From assembly GCA_029572935.1 (NCBI GenBank), contig JAKQHM010000002.1, forward strand, positions 1 through 64,000: a DNA stretch of 64,000 bases. Direction: 5' to 3'. Origin of the DNA: Bacteroidota bacterium. Lineage in GTDB: Bacteria > Bacteroidota > Bacteroidia > Chitinophagales > Saprospiraceae. The position numbers and the translations under genes were made by a program. Positions 10,720 through 18,709 of this stretch are shown piece after piece (position 1 is the first letter of the stretch; each line of letters begins with the position of its first letter). The notes beneath the pieces were generated by a model. It did no database searches. It saw nothing but the letters and a program-made list of their open reading frames with translations, and was not told where the DNA came from.

Positions 10720-10740
10720 ATTCTTAGGAATTGAATAAAA

Positions 10741-11166
10741 TCACTTGGAGTCTCTCATTTTCTGCAGTAAATCATCAGTCATTTCGAAAACTACTGTTTT
10801 CGCAACTCTACCGCTATCGTCGGCATACATTTGCATAAAAAGTTTCTTCTGAGAATTAAAAAATGAATCAATAGGATATGGATTACCGAGATGGTCCGTT
10901 AATGGCAATTTGGACACGTCATTCCCGGCCCGTCCATAACGGTACATTTCCTTTACTGACATTTTTCTCAAACCCTCGGGAACGTAAACCCCCTCGGGAG
11001 TTGGGATTAAAAAAATTGCAGGATCGTATAGTAATGAATCCTCTTCAGGAGGAGCCGGATTATACTCACCGGAAGAACCAAAAGAAGTAGAACCTGTGCC
11101 GTCCGATTTGCATGAGACAGCAATAATGGTAAGAAGATGTGCCAGGATAATGATCGTATTTTTCAT
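10741..11166 (-). CDS. Small lipoprotein, tandem paralogue A
   Basis: A 141-residue predicted lipoprotein. The frame extends upstream to 11229, but the ATG at 11166 gives a proper signal peptide (KNTIIILAHLLTIIAVSC) and fits a promoter-like box at 11277-11284, so it is chosen. After a Gly/Ser/Pro-rich linker the mature domain carries GVYVPEGLRK, SVKEM, and KLFMQMYADD with VVFEMTDD near the C-terminus. These motifs are shared with the next gene (10312-10719), so the two are tandem duplicates. The family is not recognised. It is the first gene of a four-gene leftward cluster ending in two VCBS lipoproteins. Confidence 0.75.
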   Translation of the reverse strand: MKNTIIILAHLLTIIAVSCKSDGTGSTSFGSSGEYNPAPPEEDSLLYDPAIFLIPTPEGVYVPEGLRKMSVKEMYRYGRAGNDVSKLPLTDHLGNPYPIDSFFNSQKKLFMQMYADDSGRVAKTVVFEMTDDLLQKMRDSK

Positions 11167-11567
11167 ATTGAGATTTTTACGCCAACCAGATCCAGAAAAA
11201 GTCGGGAGACGCAGCAAACTGGCATACAAACCACTTAATCCTGTAAACCCCCAAATCTGCTCGGTTAGCGGGGATGCAAAATTAACACAAAAGCGATGAA
11301 AGACCCGATTAATCTTGGAGAAGCCGCAATTGAAAAAAAAATAACAATGAAATTAAAATAATGTATTAAAAATTGATTTACTTAGACTTAGGGAAAATAA
11401 GCCTTCATTTCTTTGTATGGAGTATAATATTTTAAAAAAAGATTAACAATAGGCTGAGGCAAAACAGGGAGACGGTCCCCCTCGCCGCTTGCCAAAATGA
11501 AGTCAGAACTATCTGGTCTGAGTGGCGAAATAACTCGTTCATCGCGGTCCGGATAAATACAAAATCC
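11167..11567. other. Intergenic region with leftward promoter
   Basis: About 400 nt between the coiled-coil lipoprotein gene (ends 11568) and the lipoprotein cluster (starts 11166). It is AT-rich at 11330-11450. A -7-like box for the cluster lies at 11277-11284. The rest holds no convincing gene, RNA or repeat; I saw no terminator with a clear U-tract. Confidence 0.5.
11277..11284 (-). promoter_or_regulatory. Putative promoter of VCBS lipoprotein cluster
   Basis: The minus strand reads TAATTTTG, an exact match to the Bacteroidota -7 box TAnnTTTG, about 110 nt upstream of the ATG at 11166. No perfect TTTG -33 element is present at the usual distance. It would make the ORF extension to 11229 part of the transcribed leader, so it does not by itself fix the start. 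Confidence 0.4.
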
Positions 11568-12110
11568 TCAGTTACCACTTTCCATTTTGATGATTTCCTG
11601 ATTGGCTTTCAATGCAGCCATCAATGCACCTTCACTCCTGCGGTTCCACTCTTCTACTTTGGGTTCCAGCTCAGGAACTTTGAGACTGAGCGAATCCAGT
11701 TTATCCAAAGCACCCGGCAAAGCATTACCTTGGGACACACTCTCTTCAATACTTTTGAGCAACTGGGATCCAGCTTTCCATTGATTATGGTACTCAGCTA
11801 CCTGCTCTTTCATTCCTTTCAATCCATTGAACTGGGCGTCAAAAGCAATCGTCATTTCCTTCAGTCTTTCCTGATTGGCAGGGCTGAGTGCACCTGATTT
11901 ATCCTTGACTTGCTGGACAGCCATGTTCATCAGTTCAATGCTGTGGATATTCTGATCCAGTTTGGAGACGGCTTCATCCAGTTTTCTGGTGGCCTCGCTC
12001 CACTCATATACCACCGAATCCATTTGTTCTTTTAACTTTTTGTTGCCTCCACAAGCCATGCCCAGAAAGAGCACAAATGCAATAACGATAGAATTTTTCA
12101 TAAGATTCAT
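11568..12110 (-). CDS. Coiled-coil lipoprotein of unknown function
   Basis: A 180-residue predicted lipoprotein: a short hydrophobic signal (IVIAFVLFLGMAC) with cysteine at about residue 20, then GGNKK. The remainder is rich in Leu, Glu, Lys and Gln with heptad-like spacing (KLDEAVSKLDQNIHS; MKEQVAEYHNQW), so it is probably a helical coiled coil in the periplasm or on the inner face of the outer membrane. It has no catalytic motif. Two ATGs (12110 and 12101) are possible; the first is used. An inverted repeat over the -7 box lies 16-35 nt upstream. The family is not recognised. Confidence 0.75.
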   Translation of the reverse strand: MNLMKNSIVIAFVLFLGMACGGNKKLKEQMDSVVYEWSEATRKLDEAVSKLDQNIHSIELMNMAVQQVKDKSGALSPANQERLKEMTIAFDAQFNGLKGMKEQVAEYHNQWKAGSQLLKSIEESVSQGNALPGALDKLDSLSLKVPELEPKVEEWNRRSEGALMAALKANQEIIKMESGN

Positions 12111-12125
12111 ACTTGATTGGAACGG

Positions 12126-12145
12126 GCAAAATTAGTCAATTTTGC
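12126..12145 (-). promoter_or_regulatory. Promoter box inside a perfect palindrome
   Basis: GCAAAATT (12126-12133), AGTC, AATTTTGC (12138-12145) is a perfect 8-bp inverted repeat with a 4-nt spacer. On the minus strand it contains TAATTTTG (12134-12127), an exact TAnnTTTG -7 box, ending about 16 nt from the lipoprotein ATG at 12110. This looks like an operator overlapping the promoter. The regulator is unknown. Confidence 0.45.
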
Positions 12146-12317
12146 AAATAAGCTATTTTCAGGCTTCCAGACCATTTTTATCGATCAACACTAAGGATGG
12201 AAGGATGGTCATCTGCACACATGAAATACATTATTACTAGAAATTTAAGTTCCATCTTCGCTCCTTCCCTTTCTGTTTTCCCGGATCCGGGCTACTGGTA
12301 AACCAATAGACCGATCA

Positions 12318-12348
12318 CTTGTTTGTTCGACATAAAGGGCTTAATTTG
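12318..12348 (+). promoter_or_regulatory. Putative promoter of superoxide dismutase gene
   Basis: CTTG at 12318-12321 and TTAATTTG at 12341-12348 are separated by 19 nt. The second is one mismatch from the Bacteroidota -7 box. The predicted start of transcription leaves a leader of about 30 nt before the ATG at 12384. A perfect 12-base palindrome CCCGGATCCGGG lies upstream at 12280-12291. Confidence 0.35.
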
Positions 12349-12383
12349 GCCACACAATTCTAAAATCCATAAAAAACTCTAAA

Positions 12384-12992
12384 ATGGCTTTCAAACTTCC
12401 TGAATTACCTTACCCAGTGCAGGCTCTGGAACCGTATATCGATCAGCGCACCATGGAAATACACCATGGCAAGCATCATGCAGCTTACACCAACAACTTA
12501 AACGCAGCTATTCAGGGCACTCCCATGGATTCCATGAGCATCGAAGAACTGCTTAAAAATCTGGATATGAACAACATGGCAGTACGAAACAATGGCGGCG
12601 GTTATTATAACCATTGTCTCTTCTGGGAAATCATGGCCCCCCCTACAGGAAGCAAACCTGAAGGAGCTTTGGCAAATGCCATTCAGGAAAGCTTCGGTAG
12701 CTTTGACGCTTTCAAAGAAAAATTCACCCAAGCGGCCATGACGCGCTTTGGCTCCGGCTGGGCCTGGTTGTGTGTTCACCCCGGGGGTAAGCTGGAAATT
12801 TGCTCTACTTCCAACCAGGACAATACGCTGATGCCGGGAATAGGTTGCGGAGGTACCCCTGTACTGGGAATAGACGTGTGGGAACATGCATATTACCTGC
12901 ATTATCAAAACCGCCGGGCCGATTACATCAACAATTTTTTTGACGTGATCAACTGGTCTGAAGTAGCACGCCGGTACGAAGCCGGTAAATAA
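12384..12992 (+). CDS. sodA: Superoxide dismutase, Mn-type
   Basis: A 202-residue Fe/Mn-family superoxide dismutase, converting superoxide to oxygen and hydrogen peroxide; cytoplasmic, as no signal peptide is seen. Expected metal ligands are present: H27 (in the [10 protein letters not shown] region), H77 (GGGYYNH), D164 and H168 (DVWEHAYY). The second-shell glutamine is at Q145 (NQDNTLMPG), and position 73 (GGG) lacks the Gln of Fe enzymes, which favours manganese or cambialistic specificity. Metal choice is inference from these residues. Length is normal for the family. It is transcribed alone or with cutC, whose start follows 25 nt later. Confidence 0.95.
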   Translation: MAFKLPELPYPVQALEPYIDQRTMEIHHGKHHAAYTNNLNAAIQGTPMDSMSIEELLKNLDMNNMAVRNNGGGYYNHCLFWEIMAPPTGSKPEGALANAIQESFGSFDAFKEKFTQAAMTRFGSGWAWLCVHPGGKLEICSTSNQDNTLMPGIGCGGTPVLGIDVWEHAYYLHYQNRRADYINNFFDVINWSEVARRYEAGK

Positions 12993-13017
12993 TCCTCACA
13001 AAATGGAAGCTTAGGGC

Positions 13018-13752
13018 ATGAACTCCTCTGGACAGGGTGCAGGGTTTGTATTTGAGTTATGCCTGGAGGATTTGTATTCGGTAGATCTGGCTCTGAATTA
13101 CGGGATCGGGGCAATCGAACTTTGTTCGGCACTTGACCTGGGAGGAGTCAGCCCTTCTGCAGGGTTGATCCGTGCTGTCCGGAAGCGCTTTCAGGGTGAA
13201 CTGTCCGTCCTGATCCGACCCAGACCCGGAAATTTCGAATTTTCCAATCAGGAAAAATATCTGATCCAAGAAGATGCAAGAATGGCCCTGGATATGGGAG
13301 TAGATATGGTGGTAACCGGTGCCCTCGATGCACAGGGAAATATCGACATGACATTTTTGGAAAATCTGGGACAGACCGTTGGTATGGAAAAGATCTGCTT
13401 TCACAGGGCTATCGATCAAACACCCGACCTGGTCAGATCCCTGGAAAATCTCCTTAATCTGGGCATCCCGCGTGTACTTTCATCCGGACAGGCTTCCAGT
13501 GCGGAAAAAGGAGCCAAAAATCTCCAAAAAATGGGCATTCTCACCCAAGGAAAAATGGTCGTCATGGCCGGAGGGGGAATCAGGGCCTCCAATCTTGAAC
13601 AGATCATCCAAACTACGGGTCTGGAAAGATTTCACAGCTCCTTAAAACAAATCTTATCAGGTCATTCTCAGTTTGGAAATCCAACCGGAGTGGACGAGGG
13701 TGAGTTACAGAAGTGTCTCGGGATAATGAGATCATGGAAAGTATCGAATTGA
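13018..13752 (+). CDS. cutC: CutC family copper homeostasis protein
   Basis: A 244-residue CutC-type TIM barrel, full length for the family. Diagnostic features are FELC near the N-terminus, the IRPRPGNFEF strand-loop, DMVVTGALD, CFHRAID, the VLSSGQ strand (the family usually has TSGG), MAGGGIR, and FHSS near the C-terminus. CutC was linked to copper tolerance in E. coli, but its biochemical role is unsettled, so the name is by family. It starts 25 nt downstream of the superoxide dismutase gene and is likely co-transcribed. The start ATG at 13018 directly precedes the first barrel strand. Confidence 0.92.
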   Translation: MNSSGQGAGFVFELCLEDLYSVDLALNYGIGAIELCSALDLGGVSPSAGLIRAVRKRFQGELSVLIRPRPGNFEFSNQEKYLIQEDARMALDMGVDMVVTGALDAQGNIDMTFLENLGQTVGMEKICFHRAIDQTPDLVRSLENLLNLGIPRVLSSGQASSAEKGAKNLQKMGILTQGKMVVMAGGGIRASNLEQIIQTTGLERFHSSLKQILSGHSQFGNPTGVDEGELQKCLGIMRSWKVSN

Positions 13753-13772
13753 ATGATTAATCGAAATCCCTC

Positions 13773-14714
13773 ATGAAAATAAATTCCCAATCATCCTTGA
13801 TTTTGTGGTCTTTGTTGATGATCGTCTGGATGTCATCCTGCAATCGTACTTTTTGGGCCAAGAGGGCGCAAAGCCCAGATTCCCTAACTGGCATCCAGGA
13901 TGACAGCCTGGCTGTGTCAAACCGCATCGAAACGCTGGATACGGCCAATCTCCCCTTTTTGGAAATCAGGGTCAACATCCATATCATACCGGACCGACAC
14001 GGTAATTTTCTGGCCGGTGGACCGGAGGATGAAAGACCCATCAATGGACTCGAATATGGCAAACGGCTGATCAACCACATCAACAGCATTTACAGGGACT
14101 TCAAGCCCAGTCCGACGAGCCGTTCTGATTTTATCGGAGACAGCCGTTTCAGAGTGGTCCTTTACACAGACCCGGCACAACCGGCAGACAGCTTCGGAGG
14201 GGTATTTTATTGGAATACTTATCGCGAAATGAAAGGACCTTATGGAGACACTGTACTCAACATTCTTTTACGGGAAAATGGAGTAAAGGGCGATTTCAAG
14301 CTCAATGGTTCCGCCTGTGGGTTCAGCATGGATGGGTGCAATCAGATCACCATGTGGGATGCCTATGACAATATGGCCAACGGAGGAAATTTTGGCTGGT
14401 GGTCTTTTGCCAGCAATGCCGTCCACGAAATAGGCCATCTAATGGGGCTTTGTCACAGTTTTTACTGTCAGAACGAATGCCGTGACCTGGACCTGGATCT
14501 GGAGGCGGAATGCGTGACCAATCCTTGCTTTGACGACTGCGGCGGTCCTAATATTAAACATTGCGACAACTGGCATTCCGGCAGCCGGAATGTAATGGGA
14601 TACAATGGAAATAACGATGCCATGACACCCTGTCAATGGAAAACTGCTTACAGGAATGTATATTTTTCCAAGGCTAAATACATCAGAAAAGTGAATCCCG
14701 ACGGATCATACTGA
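13773..14714 (+). CDS. Cys-rich metzincin lipoprotein
   Basis: A 313-residue predicted lipoprotein (lipobox MSSC at about residue 23). It has a zinc protease motif HExxHxxGxxH at residues 218-228 (HEIGHLMGLCH) and a Met-turn with NVMGYN at about 273-278, so it is a metzincin, closest in layout to pappalysin-like M43 peptidases. Between the zinc motif and the Met-turn is an insertion with eight cysteines (CHSFYCQNEC ... CVTNPCFDDC), which probably forms disulfides outside the cytoplasm. It acts at the cell envelope. It begins 20 nt after cutC and converges on the thiolase gene. Family assignment beyond metzincin is moderate; the substrate is unknown. Confidence 0.8.
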   Translation: MKINSQSSLILWSLLMIVWMSSCNRTFWAKRAQSPDSLTGIQDDSLAVSNRIETLDTANLPFLEIRVNIHIIPDRHGNFLAGGPEDERPINGLEYGKRLINHINSIYRDFKPSPTSRSDFIGDSRFRVVLYTDPAQPADSFGGVFYWNTYREMKGPYGDTVLNILLRENGVKGDFKLNGSACGFSMDGCNQITMWDAYDNMANGGNFGWWSFASNAVHEIGHLMGLCHSFYCQNECRDLDLDLEAECVTNPCFDDCGGPNIKHCDNWHSGSRNVMGYNGNNDAMTPCQWKTAYRNVYFSKAKYIRKVNPDGSY

Positions 14715-14729
14715 ACGATCTTCTTCGGA

Positions 14730-15902
14730 TTAGATAGCTTCTAAAACGGCCGCAATGCCCTGACCTCCACCCACGCAGGCAGTCACCACCCCATATTTTT
14801 TATTCCTCTCTCTGAGTTCGCGGAGCAGGGTCATGGTGAGTCTGGCGCCACTGCATCCCAGCGGATGTCCCAAAGCAATGGCCCCACCGTTTACATTTAC
14901 TATTTCCGGATTGAGCCCGGCTTCTCGGATGACCGCAATCGATTGCGCAGCAAAAGCTTCATTGAGTTCGATCAGGGAAATATCCTGCAAGGATAATCCT
15001 GCAGCGCCGAGTGCCTTGGGAATGGCCGCACAAGGACCTATACCCATATACAGAGGGTCCACCCCTGCTACCGAACAGGATACCAATCGGCCAATAGGCT
15101 TGAGTCCCAGTTCTGCCACCATGCTTTCTGCCATGATTACTGCAAATGCGCCGCCATCTGTGGTCTGAGAAGAATTTCCAGCCGTAACGGATCCCTTAGC
15201 TGAAAAAGCGGGTTTCAAAGCCGCCAGGGCTTCCAGAGTCGTGTCGGCACGAATGCCTTCATCCTGTTGAATGATTTGGGTGATTTCCTTTCTTTTTCCG
15301 TTTTCTACGAATACCTCCTGAACCTGAACAGGCAAAATTTCGGCTGCGAAGGCTCCCCTGTCGGCAGCCGCTTTGGCTTTGAGATGAGATTCCAAAGAAA
15401 AACGATCCTGCTCCTCCCGGCTTACCTTGTATTTCCCGGAAACCGCCTCAGCGGTCAATCCCATCCCGATGAGATAATCAGGATGTTCATCTGCCACTTT
15501 AAAGTTTAATGCCAGTTTGTAACCTTCCATGGGAATCTGGCTCATGCTTTCGATTCCGCCAGCGACAAAGCAACGCCCCATACCGGCACGTATCTTGGCA
15601 GTAGCTATAGCAATGGTCTCCAATCCGGAAGCACAATACCGGTTGACGGTGACACCGGGCACCGATTCCCCCAAAGCCCGGATGGCAATTTGCCTTCCGA
15701 TCTGAAGACCTTGCTCCCCTTCGGGGTTGGCACAACCCACCAACAGGTCATCCACACGGGCAGGGTCAAGGCCTTTTGTCCGGGCGATCAGCTGACGGAT
15801 CAGGTCAACGGCCAGGTCATCAGAGCGCATGTTTCTGAAGCCACCTTTTTTGGCTTTGGTAAATGCCGATCTGCCAAACGATACGATAAATGCATCTTCC
15901 AT
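14730..15902 (-). CDS. fadA: Acetyl-CoA acyltransferase (thiolase)
   Basis: A 390-residue thiolase catalysing CoA-dependent cleavage of 3-ketoacyl-CoA, or the reverse condensation. The nucleophilic cysteine is C90 (NRYCASGLET). The second active-site pair is H346 (GGAIALGHPLGCSG) and C376 (TACVGGGQG). The full family length is present and the protein is cytoplasmic. The NPEGEQGLQIGR stretch and the overall pattern resemble FadA-type degradative thiolases, so fatty acid beta-oxidation is the likely pathway, but a biosynthetic acetyl-CoA acetyltransferase cannot be ruled out. No FadB partner is adjacent. It is last in a leftward group with ompH, tatA and an oxygenase, after a 73-nt gap. Confidence 0.92.
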   Translation of the reverse strand: MEDAFIVSFGRSAFTKAKKGGFRNMRSDDLAVDLIRQLIARTKGLDPARVDDLLVGCANPEGEQGLQIGRQIAIRALGESVPGVTVNRYCASGLETIAIATAKIRAGMGRCFVAGGIESMSQIPMEGYKLALNFKVADEHPDYLIGMGLTAEAVSGKYKVSREEQDRFSLESHLKAKAAADRGAFAAEILPVQVQEVFVENGKRKEITQIIQQDEGIRADTTLEALAALKPAFSAKGSVTAGNSSQTTDGGAFAVIMAESMVAELGLKPIGRLVSCSVAGVDPLYMGIGPCAAIPKALGAAGLSLQDISLIELNEAFAAQSIAVIREAGLNPEIVNVNGGAIALGHPLGCSGARLTMTLLRELRERNKKYGVVTACVGGGQGIAAVLEAI

Positions 15903-15975
15903 AAACGAAGTGGTTACCTAAAAGGAATAAAGATAAGTCGATTAAGTGGCACATGGAAGCCCGTCCATGTCCATT

Positions 15976-16488
15976 TTATTTTTGGTTGAGAATCCGGATC
16001 AATTCCGGAGCAAGGTCATACGTGGGATCCTGGTGGATCAGGCCGAAGGAGCTGTCGAAAACAAACAAATAGCCATGAGACCTTGCATAATCATTGATGG
16101 TCTTCTGTATTTTTTCAAGCAATGGAGTGAACAACTCCTTTCTTTTATTTTCCAAAGATTCAGTGGCATTGGTCTGATATTTTCCAACCGCATCCTGCTC
16201 CATTTCCAGATTTTCCTCCATTTCGCGCTTCTTTTGGGCAGTCAGCTTTCCGGTTGCGACTTCTGATTTGTAGACCTCCATATTCAACTGGAGTCTGGAA
16301 ATCATTTTATCGCCGGTCTCCTTAAGTGCCTTTTCGTAGCGAGACAACTGAGCAATCAGATCCTTGGTTTCGTTTAAAGAGTCAACCAAAGAGGCAGAAT
16401 TCACATGTCCGTATTTCTGAGCCTGGAGGGCATAAGCTACCAGACTAAAAAACAGGATGCCAAAATAATTCCTTACTGATCCCGTCAT
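15976..16488 (-). CDS. OmpH/Skp family periplasmic chaperone
   Basis: A 170-residue secreted protein. The signal peptide ends in YALQAQ, followed by KYGHVNS, the typical short strand at the start of OmpH/Skp proteins. A long charged helical segment (about 35-125, rich in Lys, Glu and Gln) matches the Skp tentacles, and the C-terminal strand GYLFVFDSS closes the body domain. Skp trimers hold unfolded outer-membrane proteins in the periplasm. It begins 12 nt after the tatA stop, so the two are probably co-transcribed. Family call is good; equivalence to E. coli Skp is by fold only. Confidence 0.85.
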   Translation of the reverse strand: MTGSVRNYFGILFFSLVAYALQAQKYGHVNSASLVDSLNETKDLIAQLSRYEKALKETGDKMISRLQLNMEVYKSEVATGKLTAQKKREMEENLEMEQDAVGKYQTNATESLENKRKELFTPLLEKIQKTINDYARSHGYLFVFDSSFGLIHQDPTYDLAPELIRILNQK

Positions 16489-16500
16489 GCAGGTAAAAAA

Positions 16501-16725
16501 TCAGGACTGTGGATTGGAATCGGATACACTTTTCCGGTCTGCTTCCCGCATTCCCTCTTTAATTTCCGAGTTGATGGCGTTTTTGGCATTGTTGAATTCG
16601 CGAATACCAGCCCCCAGACCTCTCATGAGCTCAGGGATTTTCTTACCTCCAAAAAGGAGCAGGATGACGAAAACAATGGCCACCATTTCCCATCCGCCCA
16701 GATTTCCAATAAACAATAGATTCAT
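16501..16725 (-). CDS. tatA: Sec-independent translocase subunit TatA
   Basis: A 74-residue TatA/E-type protein. A single N-terminal membrane helix ([14 protein letters not shown]) is followed by the hinge [14 protein letters not shown], an amphipathic helix, and a charged Ser/Asp-rich tail. It forms the pore of the twin-arginine pathway with TatC, which is not in this window. It lies 28 nt downstream of the oxygenase gene and 12 nt upstream of the OmpH gene. A Tat-like leader on the class V aminotransferase at 30577-31854 is a possible client. Confidence 0.93.
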   Translation of the reverse strand: MNLLFIGNLGGWEMVAIVFVILLLFGGKKIPELMRGLGAGIREFNNAKNAINSEIKEGMREADRKSVSDSNPQS

Positions 16726-16753
16726 ATGATTCCAGATTTAAATTGCAAAGTTA

Positions 16754-17704
16754 CTATTTCTTCAGACCAATCTCCCGCAAACGTTCATCCAGGTATGCTC
16801 CGGCCGTGATGGAATCGTAATGCAAGGAATTCTCCTGGCTGATGCAGGAAGGCAGGCAGCTTAGGTCCATGGTACTACGGGGATGGAGAAAGAAAGGAAT
16901 GGAAAGTCGGGGCACATGCCACAATTCCCTGGGTGGATTGACCACACGGTGGGTCGTTGACTTCAGCACATTGTTGGTCAGTCTTTGCAGCATATCGCCC
17001 ACATTGACCACAATTTCGTTTTCACCTGGAAGTACATCCATCCATTTATCTTCCTTGGTTAAAACCTGAAGCCCTCCTGCACTGGCCCCAACCAGCAGGG
17101 TAATGAGGTTGATATCCTCGTGTTGTTCCGATCTGATGGCTGAATCCGGCTCCTGAAGAATGGGTGGATAATGAATGGCCCGGAGGATGCTGTTCCCGTT
17201 TTTGATCCTGGAATCAAAATAATCCACCTCAAGGCCCAAATCCAGAGCTATTGCCCTCAGCAGCAATGCACCTGAGGCTTCAAATGATCTGAATAAGGCT
17301 GCTCCCACCTCGGTAAAATCAGGAAGGTCAGTGGTAACGACATTGTCCGGATATTCCAACCTGATTGGATCATCGTCCGATACGGTCTGTCCAATCTGAA
17401 AGAATTCCTTGAGGTCTGCCACCTTCGAATGCTTGGCGTGTTCCTTGCCGAATGAGGTATACCCCCTCTGACCGGCTAATCCGGGAATTTCGTACTTATG
17501 TTTGACTTCCAAAGGAAGCGAAAAAAAGGCCTTGGCTGCAGCATAAAAGCGATCCACCAGTTCCTGGTCAATACCGTGGTTTCTGATCCCCACAAAGCCA
17601 ATATTCCTGAATGCGTGACCCAATTCATGCACAAACCGATCCCTGTCAGCCATATTTTGACTTCTGAACAGATTTAAGTCCAAAACTGGTACATAACTAG
17701 CCAT
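16754..17704 (-). CDS. 2-oxoglutarate/Fe(II) oxygenase, IPNS-like
   Basis: A 316-residue member of the isopenicillin N synthase-like 2OG-Fe(II) dioxygenase family. The N-terminal non-haem domain (about 5-110) starts VPVLDL and contains GFVGIRNHG. The C-terminal jelly roll has iron ligands H195 and D197 (SEQHEDINLITLL) and H252 (STTHRVVNP). R266 and S268 (PRLS) bind the 2-oxoglutarate carboxylate. It is cytoplasmic with no signal. Substrate is unknown; relatives act on amino acids, peptides and small metabolites. First gene of a leftward group with tatA and ompH. Confidence 0.9.
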   Translation of the reverse strand: MASYVPVLDLNLFRSQNMADRDRFVHELGHAFRNIGFVGIRNHGIDQELVDRFYAAAKAFFSLPLEVKHKYEIPGLAGQRGYTSFGKEHAKHSKVADLKEFFQIGQTVSDDDPIRLEYPDNVVTTDLPDFTEVGAALFRSFEASGALLLRAIALDLGLEVDYFDSRIKNGNSILRAIHYPPILQEPDSAIRSEQHEDINLITLLVGASAGGLQVLTKEDKWMDVLPGENEIVVNVGDMLQRLTNNVLKSTTHRVVNPPRELWHVPRLSIPFFLHPRSTMDLSCLPSCISQENSLHYDSITAGAYLDERLREIGLKK

Positions 17705-18022
17705 ATCATTTACTTTTTGACCTTTACGAGCAAAAACCCTGCCTTAACCCATTATAAACGAAATTTTTTTAAAGTAAGTTCTTTCAACTTTGTTTGAACT
17801 CAGTCAGAATCCCCTTTCGATTTTAAATACCTGCATAAGAATATTATAACATAAAATATAAATACAATATGTATATTATTCAATAATAATATTTTAAATA
17901 AATTTCAATTCAGATAAAAATTAAATATTTCTAAATTTTTTAAATCGCTTGCTTAATATTAACCAAAACCAAATTACCTTTCGACCCGAAAATTTTACTT
18001 ACTCATCAAAACCCAACGTATT
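17705..18022. other. AT-rich divergent intergenic region
   Basis: 318 nt separating the leftward oxygenase gene from the rightward TM2 gene. It is strongly A/T-rich between 17830 and 17960. It contains the candidate promoter for the TM2 gene near 17949-17982 and a TATAAT-like stretch on the minus strand near 17754-17759 ahead of the oxygenase ATG. No gene or RNA was recognised. Confidence 0.5.
17949..17982 (+). promoter_or_regulatory. Possible promoter of TM2 lipoprotein gene
   Basis: TTG at 17949-17951 and TACCTTTC at 17975-17982, the latter one base from the TAnnTTTG box. Spacing is slightly long (23 nt). The ATG follows at 18023. Weak evidence only. Confidence 0.25.
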
Positions 18023-18688
18023 ATGAAAAAACTTTTATTTGCCCTGCTTGGATTCGTTGTCATTCTGAGTTCTTGCTCCAAGCATGCACAGGTGAGCTGT
18101 CCCAGTTTTAAAGACAGCCACAAAGACATTTCCTGGTCTTTTGAATTTCCCAAAGCCCACAAAAAGAAAAGCACCAAAAGCTATGTCGGTTCCCGCAACC
18201 TGGCTGCTAACGAGGCTGTAAGTCGCGAAGATGTAAATCTTGATTTGTTGACCACCCGTCCTGCATCTTCCTCCCTTTATGCTTCCACAGAGCCCGGATT
18301 GGTCAGCGTACCATCTGTATCTGCTGTTGCCACCGATAAAAAGACAGGTCAAGCTGTATGCAAGACTGCCAAAAAAACCAGCTCCAACAGCGTGGTTGCC
18401 TCTGAAGAAGGAGGAAAAAACAAGGTGGTTCTGAAGAAAGCCAAAAAAGAGGAATTCAAAAAACCTGCTGAAAAGAAAGCTGACGGTAAAAGCCAGCTGG
18501 TTGCCCTGATCCTGGCTATTTTCGTAGGTGGATTGGGTATTCACAGGTTTTACCTGGGCTACACCACCATCGGCATTATCCAGCTGCTCACGGCAGGCGG
18601 TTGCGGTATCTGGGCCTTAATTGACATGATTCGCATTGCCACCGGAGACCTTCAGCCTAAAAACGGCCGTTATACCGAGACCCTATAA
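18023..18688 (+). CDS. TM2-domain lipoprotein
   Basis: A 221-residue protein with a lipoprotein signal (FVVILSSCSK, Cys at about residue 18), a long low-complexity Lys/Ser/Ala-rich middle (about 40-155), and a C-terminal TM2 domain (about 158-210). The TM2 domain has two membrane helices separated by the short turn typical of the family: VGGLGIHRFYLGY, then GGCGIWALIDMIRI. TM2 proteins in Bacteroidota are of unknown function. A lipid anchor plus two C-terminal membrane helices is odd, since the lipoprotein signal and TM2 could direct opposite ends to the membrane. The DUF2752 gene follows after 21 nt, a pairing common in the phylum. Confidence 0.85.
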   Translation: MKKLLFALLGFVVILSSCSKHAQVSCPSFKDSHKDISWSFEFPKAHKKKSTKSYVGSRNLAANEAVSREDVNLDLLTTRPASSSLYASTEPGLVSVPSVSAVATDKKTGQAVCKTAKKTSSNSVVASEEGGKNKVVLKKAKKEEFKKPAEKKADGKSQLVALILAIFVGGLGIHRFYLGYTTIGIIQLLTAGGCGIWALIDMIRIATGDLQPKNGRYTETL

Positions 18689-18709
18689 GGAGGAGACCTC
18701 AGATCCTAC

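Noticed and set aside
12280-12291. 12-base palindrome CCCGGATCCGGG upstream of the superoxide dismutase gene
   Set aside because: A perfect palindrome, but a single short site with no second copy; not enough to call an operator.
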